This document shows positions 12,061 through 24,500 of a stretch of DNA of 64,000 nt, piece after piece. The translations under genes and the position numbers were made by a program. The stretch is from Eumeta japonica (taxonomy: Eukaryota > Arthropoda > Insecta > Lepidoptera > Psychidae): contig BGZK01000083.1 in NCBI GenBank assembly GCA_005406025.1, positions 682,001 through 746,000 on the forward strand. The letters are read 5' to 3'. The notes under the pieces are model-generated. The model worked only from the letters and a program-made list of their open reading frames with translations, had not been told where the DNA came from and made no database searches. How positions within the stretch are numbered: position 1 is the stretch's first letter; every line of letters starts with the position of its first letter.

Positions 12061-13619
12061 AGTCTTCTGCATTGGACCTGTTGAGCCCACCAATGATCAA
12101 TGTCACCGATTCAATGACAACGGCCAAGACTGAGGAATCACCGTGCTGTTTGAAGTACGAAGCGAATGGTTTAATATTACTTAACGTAGTAACTCATTGA
12201 TCAATTGATTCGAGTTTAAGGTTGAATCGAGTAGGTTCCTGTTGACAGGCAACGCTTTTAATGTTTAAGACACAACTACTCATAATTAACGAGTTTCTCG
12301 CTTATGTATAAACTAATGAATTCAGAGTACCACAAAAATTCTGTCCGTAAAGTCTATTCATAAATTCTAGGTGGGCAAAAGTGTTGCATTCATACATATT
12401 AATGCTCTGAATGCAATTTAAAACGACAAGGAATCCGTTATTCTATTACAGCACACAGGTATACTGCGCCTAAGTTATTGTATTTCATTATTAATCTCTT
12501 TTTAGTTACTCTATAGCCGATGTTATTATGGTATAAAAGTAACTAAACGTTTCAGCACGTTATCTAACTCTGTGTGAAATCATTCCAATGTGTTCAGAGG
12601 TTCCGGCGTGATTGGAGAACAAGCACCCTCTTACGTACATATATCTAGAATTCTAGATGTAACTTTAGAGTCGTCAAAAATCTGTAATCCCAAAACAATT
12701 ACGTATCTACTGGATTCTTTTTTTTTTTATTCGCCACAACGTCGAAATTCTTTCCCGCCATCGACGATCGTAAAAGTCTTAAAGTAGGACCTAGATTAAT
12801 TTATGTAGGAGACCCTTTGAGTATTTGGTCATTTAAGGGTTTGGGTTTTCTGGATTTTTGTTGCTATTACAATAAGGCCCTATCCTTTCACCTCGAAATG
12901 CAGAGAGGCTGATAGTTTTTGTCTCTATATTTCGTTCGCTTACACAATACTTACTGTTCGTGTTTAGGATACGTTATCACCTCATTTATTTTGTATAACA
13001 CATTCAAGTACCCTGTGCTTATTGTATGGTTTTTCAGTAGTTTTATTGTCCATGTGGTAGATAAGCGATATATGTTATAGTTATATTGTGCATACGACTT
13101 GTTTATAGCTGAGAAAAATAAATAAACTGTTTGAATTGGGTAGGTAATTCTTGATGTCTATAACAAATTAAACATCACGTATAGAACAGTAAAAAATGTT
13201 GCTTTTCAACCTCAACTTGTCACACATAACAGCTCTTATTAGTGAAAATTTTGAACATTAGAGAAAATTCGTATGAAATACGTGAAATAATTTTTACAAT
13301 ACGTTTTCATCTGTACTACCCGGTATATATTATACTGCGTATATTATTTATTAAATATTATAATATATATTGACTACATCATATATTACCAAGACAATGT
13401 GACATCTTTTAATAGTAGATGAGAATCGTAATTTTAATTGAAAAAATTAATGGCAGTCATGTCAATTTTCTTGTGATATCACCAGACTTATCAAATATAT
13501 TTTAATTATTAGTTCACGTGCATTTATCGCTGTTTACATTGCGGATATCGGATAAAACCGTTAGAGGCAGCATCAGGAATATTAAATTTATAATTCTTTT
13601 TATAGCATGATCTAGGGGT
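12061..13619. other. Non-coding stretch
   Basis: No motif-bearing frame. The open frame at 12590-12787 has no recognisable domain. AT-rich throughout. Confidence 0.4.
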
Positions 13620-13800
13620 AAATAAGCAGGTAAACTATCGTAGAGTAGATAGCCATCGCCGCCCACGTACCCTAGCAACTCCAGAAGAGTCACTAGTGCG
13701 TTGCTGGCCTCTTGGGAAACTATAGGATATCTTATGGAGATGGATCATGGCGACTGAAGGAGGAGAGCGGGGAGTGGGCCACCGGAACTTTCACTCATTT
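13620..13800 (+). repeat. Lepidopteran 'cgttgccggccttt' repeat fragment, copy 2
   Basis: It holds 'gagtagatagccatcgccgc', then 'gaagagtcactagtgcgttg' and 'ctggcctcttgggaa', the core of a well-known moth and butterfly repeat. It pairs with the more diverged copy at 6020-6190. Confidence 0.6.
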
Positions 13801-14534
13801 TACAAAATTTAACAGCTAAAGTAGTATTTCATGTCCGTATTTTGCGAGAGTGTGATACTTCACCCGTTGAACTTACCCATATAGTAGTTCCAATTATAAC
13901 TATAATTTTCAACTTACCCACTATAACGTTTATGATTTTAGAAGAAATAACAAAAGAAACATTCAGAAAAGTAGTTTCTTTTGACATAGATAATTCTTAT
14001 TATAATTGTTATTTTACGAGAAAGAGGCAATGTTGCATGAGGCATGCGACTTGGAGATGGTTTCGAGAAATTAGGAAATATTTGTAAATTATTCTTTTAG
14101 TCTCATTCAGCATCAAAAACATCTCTTAACCGATTAATCATGATCATCACTAAATTCCAATATACGTCTCTTCCGCTAAAGAATCCCCAAGTAGCTAAGA
14201 ACCCAATTGAGAACTACACTGAGAAAAAATTGGTTTAACAAAATGACAATAAAAGCTTTGTCAACATTTTATCGTTACTATAGCTATGTGCTTTGCTTAC
14301 GCATCCGAGCGACTTTTCTCCCGCCACAAACTTTTTATTACCAAATATTTCATTGACCTAGGAGCCACAGGCAATAACTTCTGTGACAATGTTTAAAATG
14401 ATTTGATGAAGCAACGACGTCACTTTATCATCATATCAATGTACGATATGTTCTTATAACAACGTTATGTCAAAAGAAATGAAAATTGACAACGTGACAA
14501 AGTAATTTGCTGAAAATGATAATGTAGTATAGTG
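13801..14534. other. Non-coding stretch
   Basis: The 81-codon frame at 13842-14087 shows no domain. Nothing else recognised. Confidence 0.35.
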
Positions 14535-14610
14535 TGAGGGTGCGGGCTCGGCGCATGCGCGGCCGCGCTCTCATCTGCCCGTGGACATTTGTTGTGCTCG
14601 AACGCGTTCC
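14535..14610 (+). promoter_or_regulatory. CpG-rich island with NRF-1-type palindrome, candidate promoter
   Basis: A dense CpG cluster ('gcgggctcggcgcatgcgcg') is embedded in AT-rich DNA. The palindrome GCGCATGCGC at 14551-14560 fits the NRF-1 / erect-wing binding consensus, typical of CpG-type promoters. Downstream on the plus strand, about 110 bp of moderately GC sequence could be a 5' untranslated leader, but I see no convincing first coding exon. No TATA box is obvious. Promoter function is inferred. Confidence 0.4.
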
Positions 14611-14867
14611 TTTTTATTTCTTATTTAAAGTGTTCAATTGTTAAATAAGAATGTTACTGAATTTGTCGAAGCAACGACTATAAGTGTATTGTGACGTTGT
14701 TAATGTTCTAGTGTTTGAAAGATATGCTACGTTATGTTTTTAAAATTTTGTGTTTATTTTTTATATCGAGAAAACTTAATATAAACACAAGTTAACAAGA
14801 TGTTCTTACTTTAAACAATAAATAAATTATGACTGTACATGTTTTTTAAGGTAAATTTAACACTTAC

Positions 14868-14974
14868 TGCATCAAATGCATTGCCGCTATGAGCACTGCT
14901 ACCACCATTAACTTTTGTCTGCACATTTCTCGCTGATGAGATAAATGTAGTATATTTATTAGGCTTAAGCGCAT
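14868..14974 (-). CDS. Candidate small exon, unidentified
   Basis: On the minus strand an open stretch ends at GATGCA followed by GTAAGT, an ideal donor in phase 0. The peptide includes NVQTKVNGGSSAHSGNAFDA, a low-complexity hydrophilic segment. The acceptor (TTATTCAATAG at 14975) is weak because it lacks a pyrimidine tract, and the boundary may differ. It could be an internal exon of the same minus-strand gene as 7526-7661, but its outgoing phase 0 does not join directly to that phase-2 acceptor, so another exon would be needed. Confidence 0.28.
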
Positions 14975-16616
14975 CTATTGAATAAATTTCCAAAAATAAA
15001 TTATAATGGGAACTCGGTAAATACTTCTAACTTGTGAAAATATACACTTCTTAAAATGCAATTTGTATTCAATTTACTAGAATAATATGTATATACTCAT
15101 ATATAAATATTATAGATGTCTGTAGGTGTGAGTGTTTTAATTTCTGAATTCGAGCATTTATAATTTTTTCCTTCTGTCATTATATATTCTCGGATGCATT
15201 AATCTCATGTTTATTTTTTATCTCAAATGTTCTAATTGTTTTATTGCGTATTTTCAATGTCGTTTTCAATATCTTTCTATGTTTCAAATTTTTTTATACT
15301 CTATAAAATAAACAATTTCTTTCATTTTAATATGATCCATGTTTAATATACATTATTAATCATTAATATTATACATATAGTATTAGTAATCGATTATTGA
15401 GTACATGGACATTAAAATTTTTGCAAAATTTGCTAAGATTTGTAGATTATTTTTCGATTTGAGGTAAGCTATTAGTTTTTCATGTATCAGTAATAATTGT
15501 AAACATATATATGGATGAAATTCTAAACAATTAATATATTTTCTTTACTTTAACTACAAGGTAAGGTAATATATATTACATACCAAGGAAAAAATTTTAA
15601 TTGCCTTTTACCCTTAAGTTATTTCGTACGTCAGTCTTTTTTTATGTGAAAGTTCAATAAATGTATAAAAAATACCTATAGTATTTTCTTTTATATTGAT
15701 ATGATATTAGCACAGTGATTCACTTTCTATCAGTCAGTGTACTAGTGATTTATATAATCTGTCTTTATTATTATGAAATCGCAAAAATTCTAGTAAACAA
15801 ATTTGGGAACTGGTAACTTAGTTATGTACTTACGCTTTCGTCTATAATTCTCCGGACTTTTATTCTTTTGGCGTGTATTTTATAAAGTTTGTCATGATTG
15901 TCAAAATTTTATTATTATCTTGATGATGTACTATTAAGGTATTGATATTTCTTACAAACTAATAAACTTGCATCACTCTAGTGGTCCTAAAACAATGCGT
16001 ACAGCTTGCGAGGAATATCAATACCTTCATTGTATACCATCAAGAAAACATAAGGGTTAAGATTGGCAATTTAACTATTCTGAGGTATCGCTATACGCAC
16101 AAAGTACATTCGCTACCAGAACTAAGGAAAGTAAATTCAGAGACAATTTACATTTGACCTTATACTAAAAAAAACTTTGTCATCGTTAAAGAGATAAAAT
16201 CTATTATTGCAGTAGGAACAATGTGACGTTGTCATTAAAGCGAAATTAAAATCATTTACCTAGTCTGTGTCACAAGTCAATGCTCCCACTCTAGCATAGT
16301 CTACAACTACCGGTAACAAAACAAAAATAGACAATAAAAACCTAGCGCTAGAGGCTATGTGCTATAAACGGCTCGCTAGTGGCAAAGTTTTATTGCCATT
16401 GTAGCTATAATTTTTTCTCAGTGTACCAAACCCCATTAATTTTCATTGGACTTAAACCAGAGTTTTTCAATGGTGAATCAATAAAATATTTTTGGGTGTA
16501 CAGTCACTCTTTGGAACGTTCACACGATAGAAAAAACAATTGTCCTGAGCAAAATAAAAGTGTTTTATCTCAGAATAAGCTAGTTTAATTGTAGCATCAA
16601 AATACCGTTCACGATA
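14975..16616. other. AT-rich non-coding stretch
   Basis: Long AT runs and no motif. A GTAAGT donor-like site on the minus strand at about 15830 follows a short open segment (KLYKIHAKRIKVRRIIDES), but no acceptor fits, so I do not call an exon. Confidence 0.4.
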
Positions 16617-16840
16617 TTCAAATACTAGCTTTAGCCCTCGCCTCCGCCCGCATAGATATAAAAAGACTTCTTTTTGATAAGATTTGCGTTAATCCTGTCC
16701 TCTATGGGCTTCTACATTTCGAAAATAATAACTATGCTAAATATCAAGTCAATCGTGCTTATAGTTTCGGAGACCACGCGATGAGTCAGTCAGCCAATCA
16801 GTCAGTGGTGTTTCGCTTATATATGTATAAATAAAGATTG
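16617..16840 (+). repeat. Lepidopteran 'actagctttagccc' repeat, tail copy
   Basis: It starts 'tactagctttagccctcgcc' and continues with 'aaatatcaagtcaatcgtgc', 'agtttcggaga' and 'gatgagtcagtcagccaatc'. This is the order found in a very common moth and butterfly repeat (head like 'gcttttgcccgcgacttcg', tail of AGTC repeats). It abuts the Tc1-like relic on its right. Confidence 0.6.
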
Positions 16841-16841
16841 T

Positions 16842-17418
16842 CCTATCGCCCGCCCATTTATTTCACAAAGTTGCCCGCGTTCTATAGAATTCATCCAATC
16901 GAAATAGTCATTGCTGATCCTGCTGCAGGATCCACAGACCAATACGTTTGCCTCACTGTGGCGTCGCGTTGTAGTCTTCCTCCGAACTGACACGTTTCTT
17001 GTTCATAAATATGAGTACTTCATTTTCAAAGTCAAAATGATAACATTTCAATGCAAATAATATCGTCTCGTTTTTGTGTGATCGCGTCTGAACAGCTTTC
17101 CCGGCCCGGCGGCTTTGACGAATGCCATCTTCAGGAATAGGATGGTGTCCAATGACACGTTAATACGAGTCACCGTCACGCTTGTGAGTGTAAATGAGGC
17201 AATGTAATAGATAGCTATGATATCAGCATTTTGCTTTGCAGTGGTCACTCGTTGTCGTGGTCGAGATGGATGATCATTAACATTGTCCATTTCATGGTAT
17301 TTTATAAGTCACTTACGGTTCTTAGTGTAACTCCGACCTGAACTGCTAGTCGGGGAATAGTAACGCTGGTATCACGTAAAGTGACGTTGGTTAAACTTTG
17401 CGGTGGTTTTAGAGGCAT
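16842..17418 (-). pseudogene. Tc1-like transposase, decayed
   Basis: Starting at the ATG at 17418, the minus strand reads MPLKPPQSLTNVTLRDTSV, then IPRLAVQVGVTLRTV, the first helix-turn-helix of a Tc1-type DNA-binding domain. Next come SRPRQRVTTAKQNADIIAI (linker and second helical domain) and TSVTVTRINVSLDTI. After shifts come RRAGKAVQTRSHKNE and finally NDYFDWMNSIERGQLCEING, matching the 'VNVWGWMS...GELVEINGR' block of the catalytic core. The first catalytic block reads MNKKR where DEK is expected. Several stops and shifts show it is inactive. Terminal repeats were not found. Confidence 0.75.
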
Positions 17419-18439
17419 GTTAAGTTCGTATACATAGTTCAACGAAGTAATTTTAGAGTTTATAATGCTTTACAATGTAGTACCTCAACGATTTACAATG
17501 TACGATCTATGTGACTATGTAAACGCTAGAGAGTTATAACATTAAATCAGATATTAGAATGTCTAAAAATATTTTGTAATAAAACTTGTGATAGAAGTCA
17601 TAAATGGTTGAAGTGAGTGGGCGTTAAGCGGATGGTCACATGTCATACTTGTCAAACTTAAGTGCATACGAATGAGGTATTCTGTTGTGCGTACATTGAT
17701 AATTATCAATTGTATCGTGATTGAATGTCTGATTTCGCTATGCTAAAATTAACTCTCGTGTAAGGTAACGATAGATGTAAACCAAAAAGATTTAAATAAC
17801 TAAAATTTAAATCTCTGATAAAATAATTAAATATTCATCGGCTGATAAAAATAGAAGATATATATCTAGATAGCAATTTTCGAGTGTAAAGATGTGGTTT
17901 AAAGCTAGTAATCTGTGCAGCGCTTTGATGAGTCTACTTATATAATTCAAGTGAATAATTAATGAGATATTCTTTATAGAGGAATAAATTATCCTTATTA
18001 GTTTTCATTATAACTCAACTGTAAAGTTCATTTTTTTGGCCAGCAATTTATGCATACTATACTAGGCACTCATGATTATAAAATAATTTAGAATATGTGT
18101 ATGACTATGATCAATTCGAAAAGAACGAAAAACTCTATAGCATCGCCATTGCTTTTAAAGACCGAAAAAAATGATTTAAGTACAATGGAAGAAAAAAATC
18201 AGTAATCACTGCGGGTGCGCATGACACATTTAAGTGATCGTACCTAATGTCATTTTGAATGTCATCAAATGTGTGGATCCTACATGGAATGTGATATCAG
18301 AAATTATTTTATAATCTATAAGGTAAATAAAAATAATGATCAAACCGTAATAATCGTAAATGTTCCTGTAGCAAGCCTAATAATTTAACGGACTGTACTT
18401 AGGACATGTAATAATGACAGCTAAGATTTAATGTTTATC
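17419..18439. other. Non-coding stretch
   Basis: AT-rich. No gene, repeat end or tandem array recognised. Confidence 0.4.
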
Positions 18440-18800
18440 GGCTCATCACAGAGAAGTTCGCTTACTGCCGCCCCGTGCGGAATAGATACAGGAATTTGAC
18501 AGCCGAAATCGAAGGCGCCGCCGCCGCAAAGCCGGGCACGCTCGGAAACTGAATTATCTTCGCTGCGCAGTGCCAGGAAATTAAATGTTACAGAATAAAG
18601 ACCTTGAAAGATTTATGCCTTATCGGATTGTCCCGCGCCCCGTCTCGAAACAATAAAACCGACCAAGCGCGTATTCGACACGCGTATGGAAGGGTCCGTC
18701 GAAATTGTAGTTTTGTTTGGTATTAGTAATTTTTTAATAAGAGAAATCGATAGATATTTCTTAGCCTGAAACTGACATCTCCTTTGCGTCTCTACACCGA
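18440..18800. promoter_or_regulatory. GC-elevated island, candidate cis-regulatory module
   Basis: Clusters of CpG ('gaaggcgccgccgccgcaaa', 'gcgcgtattcgacacgcg') followed by homeodomain-like TAAT words. No frame resembles a known protein. Its sharp borders against AT-rich DNA suggest selection. Confidence 0.33.
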
Positions 18801-18974
18801 AATTAATTTTCATTGGTATAGTAGGGCAAATAGAAGAGCTTCAAATGTTTGTTTTAGGAGAGAAATAGCGCTTTAGATGTATTCCAAATTGTGAAATTCA
18901 ACATTGCAATTAATAATTGAAATAAAATATTTATACGTAATAGATATCTATAATACACAGTCAGATATTATGCA

Positions 18975-19765
18975 AAACTTATTAGATTACTATGGACGAA
19001 TAAAAGTAGACTGACAAAACAAATACAGTGGACCCCGGTTAAGTGGAACCTGGATAAGTGAGAAACCTCCATAACTGGAACTCATGCTGAGGTCCCAACA
19101 ATTTGGCACTGAATTACCTCTGTTAGTGGGACGAAGAGAACCTCTATATCTGGGATTCGTTCTTTCGATTTTATCGCCATGGTTACCTCTATAACTGAGA
19201 CAGCTAGTGAATTTTATATGCATTAACCTCTGTAACTAAGATAAAAGCATTTTGTTTGTATACATACTTATTCTTATTCTACCTGCAGATTCCGCACTTA
19301 ACTAATTTTGAGCCTCAATGATCTTCGGTTTTAGTTTTGCTTTACTATTATTCGTTATTTTATTTAATAATTTTACCTCTTTGATTGAAATAACCTGGAT
19401 TCCGACCTCTATTAATGGAACCCTCTAAAAATGAGACAGATATTTATTTATACCTGGATATCTGAGGCACTGGGTAAGTGGAATATCTCTATAAGTCAGA
19501 CAAATTTGCGTCCCTTCCTGTCCTTTGTTATCTCACTTAACCAGGTTTCACTGTATATAGAGCGAATGTGTGGTGTAAAAGTCTTACACCAAGGTTCGCC
19601 CTAGAAAATTTTATGCAGACTAAATTGATGGCAGATTTTAAGCACCCAAAGTCGACGAGCTTGCATGAAAAGATTGATGAATGTCCGTGAAGTAAAAGAG
19701 ATATCCAAAGATAATACTATTTGGAAATCTAGTCTCTGCCTACCCTTCTGAAAAAAAGGAGTCAA
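18975..19765 (+). pseudogene. RTE-like reverse transcriptase C-terminus, split by a MITE
   Basis: Before the MITE the plus strand encodes LLW...NKSRLTKQI. Directly after it comes YRANVW, then RPRKFYAD, then RRACMKRLMNVREVKEISKD and TIWKS, then VSAYPS. Together these are the conserved C-terminal tail of moth RTE polyproteins ('SRLTKQIYRANV ... VSAYPSGKQA'). Only the tail remains and it has shifts and stops. The 528-bp MITE at 19026-19553 sits between the Ile and Tyr codons. Confidence 0.75.
19026..19553. mobile_element. Tigger/pogo-like MITE 2
   Basis: Left end CAGTGGACCCCGGTTAAGTG; right end, reverse-complemented, CAGTGAAACCTGGTTAAGTG. TA lies at both borders (19024-19025 and 19554-19555). 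The interior repeats variants of 'acctctataactgaga' and 'ggataagtgaga' facing inward from both ends. It differs from MITE 1 in sequence but shares the CAGTGG-type end and the same architecture. No coding capacity. Confidence 0.82.
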
Positions 19766-21459
19766 TTTATACTATTACGAAATTTAATAAGGTAAATTAC
19801 CTTTAATTTAAACTGGATTTTTTTGTTAATGAAATACGTATAAGAATTGTATTGGCTAATTTAATTAGGATTTATTTCAAATCAAAATATAATTTACAAT
19901 TTGCAATATCAGTGTACGGAATTGTAAAAAACGAATAACTAACAAAGCGCCATCTGCAATAGACGAATGCTAACTTGCGTCGCGGGCAAGACTTAGAAAG
20001 CTGCAGTAAGACTCGTTAATCCATGGCGTACGGTGTTGGTCCATAAAGAAAAAGCAACTAAATGAAATGTGCCTCGAGGGAATAAATCTACTAAGCGGTA
20101 ACATTGCTCGATAAAGTGCCCAATATATCAATATCTGAATCACCTCAAATTCAGACCAATGTCAGATAAGCTCACACAATCACGCTGTGGTACTGCCGTG
20201 TGATGGGTCGGAAATGGTATCAATGTCAAAATTGTAACTGTTACCGTAACCGACATCAAGTGATTTTACATCGAAATTTGGGTAATGATTTATTCTGTTC
20301 GTGCGCCGACGAAGCTTGAAGACGACGACGACCAGTTTAATCATAATACTAAGACTATAATGGATTTAATGTAATGCCTAAAATTGAAAAACTGTTTACC
20401 ATTTTGAGATCTTTTTTTAAAAAGAGAGAAAATTTTGAATTCAAAGGGATGGTGCAGTCATGTCTTCTGCAGACAGACCGCACAATAAGAAACTGCTTTG
20501 CCTCTCTAAAATCTTTGAGAGTAATTTGCTTGATTAAATATTTTATAATGAAATTTAATTAAGACTTCAAATAACACCGAGCTTGTAATAAGCCAAGACC
20601 ATACATTTATAATTGGTCGATGGTGGCGCGCCTTGACTAGATAGATTCGTCTCTTTAAAACAACACTTTGCAAGCTTATCAATTGTTTAGATCCATGTGC
20701 GTAAGGGATGTGTATTCACTTGGTTGAGTTAGTGTGCATAGCCGTATTTAATATTACCATATAAATCTAATTTGCCCAGTAATGGGGTATGGGATGGAAT
20801 GAATGTATATTAAGGGTTCTTCTTAACTAAGAATGACAGTAAAGACATTTAAAATCAAATAATGTTTATAAAATTATATTTCAATAATATTTTTTTTTTT
20901 TATTTATTTACAAATATTAAAATTATAAACAATTAAATGCATAGCGGAAAGATTACCAACCTTGTATCTGTAAATGCTTATGATAAACTTGCCTTTTAGA
21001 CTTACTAGTATGTTGCAAGTCTTTGTGTTTTGAAATATGATGTAGTTCTAATCTGAAAATATTTTTCGACTACACTTCGGGTTAAACTTATTTACGGATG
21101 GTTCAATACATTGACATGGTTTAAACCATAAGGGAAATAATTCTTACCGCCTATAAATGACTTTATTATATCAGTAATTATTTCTTTAGAACTAAAGTCT
21201 TATGTTATGGCCTAATACAGATCGGAAGCAAGATATATTAAAAAATACATCTTTCGATGTAAAATGCAACCTACCTTTATTTTTAAAATCTACAAACTTA
21301 TGAAGCTAAAGCCTTCCTTTTGAAATGATATTGTTTATACGATATTTATATTTAATTTTCATATTGAGACATCTGACCACAAACCCAGCTACGTATCCCA
21401 TAACGTGATTTGTTGAAAATTTGTTGTCTGAGGCACATCGAAAGATTAATTTATCAAAT
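19766..21459. other. Non-coding stretch with a small GC patch
   Basis: A CpG-containing patch lies near 20200-20340 ('cgacgaagcttgaagacgac'). The rest is AT-rich with no recognisable element. Confidence 0.38.
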
Positions 21460-21527
21460 AGTTATTACTAGCAGAGTTGGCATTTAAAGACTAAAGTCTT
21501 TAAATGCCAACTCTGCTAGTAATAACT
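21460..21527. repeat. Perfect 68-bp palindrome
   Basis: Two 33-base arms are exact reverse complements around a 2-base centre (AA at 21493-21494). The left arm starts AGTTATTACTAGCAGAGTTG. It lies directly beyond the stop codon of the P-like transposase relic, so it may be the element's 3' terminus, perhaps two ends joined head to head. No second copy was found near the element's other side. Confidence 0.9.
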
Positions 21528-21528
21528 A

Positions 21529-24500
21529 CTACCGACTTATTAAAAAGTCGGAATCTTCTTCATCAAAACGTAGTGGTGATGTGATACAATTTATTCGCTT
21601 AATAGCTGAAGAACGATTAAGAATAGAGATATTTTTCAAAGAAATACAGTTTCCTTTTACGTATGATTTTAATTCTAAATGGTGAATAAGTTTTCTATAT
21701 CCGCCTTTAAATTGTTTCGCATTAGGATTATCATTACTACCACTATGATTATCATTATTACTATATGATTTTGACTGAACTTGTGTGTAGTGGGAAATTT
21801 CAACTTTCCTTCTTCAATAAATTAAAAAAGACAATATAAATGTTTAGACTTTCGACACAAGTCAACATAAATAAAAACCTGATATTTGCTTCTGTACTTA
21901 AAACTAAATTGCAACATTTAATTTTAATACTTTTTATTTGATTGCATTGTTTGTATTTTCGTTTTCTACCCGTTTTGATAGTTAATTTTAAAATGTATAC
22001 TTTCATTAAAAGTAAAAAAAAAAACATAATATTTCCTCTTTATTACCGTTATAAATTGGATGAGTAAAGTCATGTTCATTTATATTTCATGAATTTAAAA
22101 TATGAAGCAAATGGTTTAAAAGCAAAATTTTTTTTTTCCGTGGGCTTGCTCTTTTTAAATTCTGGCAAATACAAATCCTGTCTACAAAACTATGAGACTA
22201 ACGCAACGCTTCTACTTAACAATTGAGAGTCCAGCTTTACCTTCATGATGTTCTGTCTGAATTCAATATGCTTTCTTGTGATCTTATTTGCTAAATGAAG
22301 ATTTTCTTTGTCTTGTAAGTCATTTAATCGGACTGAATAGTCCCAAATAACTCCTGTTTCTTCGCTATCCAAAAAAAAATGCCTCTATCTTCAAAGTGAT
22401 TTCTTATCAATTTAAGCATGTGGCATAGATCAAGGAAAGCAGCTACATCGTAATTACTGGATGGATGTTTAAAAGTAGACTTTATGTCGTTGAGGTCGAA
22501 CATTCGACACCCCAATGATTGCATCACAGAAACATTCGAAGAATATCCATCTAATGTTATTGAAATTATGACTTCTTGAGTTTTAATTAAACACAATTTC
22601 ATTAAATTTGCTTTTTGACTATCTGAAAATCCATGAATTAAAAAGTAACTAACGGGTATTTTTCAGTATTCATCCAAAGAGACTAGCGAAAATGTATATG
22701 CTTCAGATGTTTTCACTAAATTATAAGTCGTACAAGGACCCATGTCGACATATTCATAGTTCCTTTTCCCATCCCATATGTTTTGTCGCCTTATAGCCAA
22801 TTTAATCAGTTATCGAGGAACAGGTTATATTACGTCCAACAGCATTTAATTTAAGTAACTGAAAGGCTTCTTCGGTAAATCCAGGTTCATCATTGAAATT
22901 TTGAAACCAATTTGACATGTGGGATAAGCAGATGGCGAGTAAAAGTTTAATGTCAAACAAAGCTTTTTTATCTCTCATTGTATACTTGATCAACGTTTTT
23001 TTTTCTTTTTCCCTAGTTTATTACGTATATTGTTCAATAAGTCTACAGGAAATACATTATTTGATAAAACGTTACAAATGTCCATTCTATAAAACGTTGG
23101 TTTCTTATTTTTTTTATTATATTTTTGAAAGAGCAAATCTTTTTTCAGACCTTTGAATTTTTCCCCCGCTTCTCTTTATGATGCGCTGGTGTTTAACTTG
23201 CAAATTTGACTTTTTTTCCTAGTAGCATTTCTAATTTTATTTTCCTTAGTGAAACGAAAATGAAGTCATTTTGTAGTGCTGAAGTTTTAGGAAAGCTAGC
23301 AGATGGTTTTCATGTAAAACATTCTGAAATGAAAGCGAGAAAAAATATTATTCCTTAAAATTATTTTTTATTTGCATAATTGTTTACTTTAATAATTGCT
23401 ACTAATTTGATCTTGAGAATAATCAATGTCGAGTATATTTAAATTTACGTCAGGATTCCTTTCCAAGGTCTAATTATTGTTATCAGGCTTTGGTGACAAA
23501 AACAAAGCACAGAGAGAAATGAAAATAATTTTTTTTAACCGTAATTCAAAGTGTAATAAATAACAACATAATTATTACTACGTATTTCACTTTTGTCGGC
23601 ACAACTCCCTTTACGTATATTTCACAAGCCACGTTTTGTACTGCATAAATCGTCATTATCAATATGTTAAGAACATAAAACAACATTTTCTGGGTCTTCA
23701 ACATGACTCCTGACGACTACTTCGGATAGCATCAGTCCAGCGTTCTACAATAACTGAATCAGCAGGAAACCTGACAAATATTTATAAAACAAAATAATTT
23801 CAAAAACTATTTAAAATACGAATTCTAACACTTGTCAGTTTTTTTAATTAGAAGTTTTATTCGAATAGAACCATCCTTATAGGTTTTGATATTTATTTAT
23901 TATGTAAGAAAAAGTTTCTAATACATTTTGTGATAAAATTATACATGATTGAAGGATTAAAAAATAAAGCTATTGTATAGTATTTTTTCTCAACTTATGC
24001 AATTGTAATTATTTATTTATTTTATTAATGCAGTATTTTTTTTGAGGAGGTGCCCTAACTCCGAAACTCTAAGCAGGCATGAGTCACCAGATTGCGGGGC
24101 GAAGAGGGGGATTACGCATGCGCAGTAACGCCGATACAACCAATGCCACCTAGAGGCGAGTTGCTGAACTAAAGAGACAAGCGTGATATTTCAAAAAAGT
24201 CATTAAAAGTTCTGCTATTCATCGATAGATGGCAAAATTAAAAAGCATCACCGCTGTGCCGGTCGGAGTGGGGGGTGTTAGGTTATTTTCGTTAGGAAAT
24301 TTCTGGATTTGGTCTCCACGCTCAAGGCCTACGATAGAAGCTATGCAATAGCTTAAAAAATGAAAGTGGAAAAACTATAAAGCAATACTTATTCAATTTT
24401 TTTTAGTAATAAGGAGTCATTTTTTTCATTTTAGGATAACACATAACTCACATCTTATTGTTATTTGAAATTGATGATTTATTAATTTGGTTAGCTTAAA

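Noticed and set aside
11756..12133. A 125-codon plus-strand gene
   Set aside because: It is the antisense of the RTE relic, whose motifs are on the minus strand.
15777..15836. Minus-strand exon ending at a GTAAGT donor (peptide KLYKIHAKRIKVRR...)
   Set aside because: In-frame stops lie directly upstream and no AG acceptor falls between them and the open part.
17318..17418. A minus-strand first exon from ATG 17418 to a GTAAGT donor
   Set aside because: The GTAAGT is simply the codons for Val-Ser in a Tc1-like DNA-binding domain that continues on the other side.
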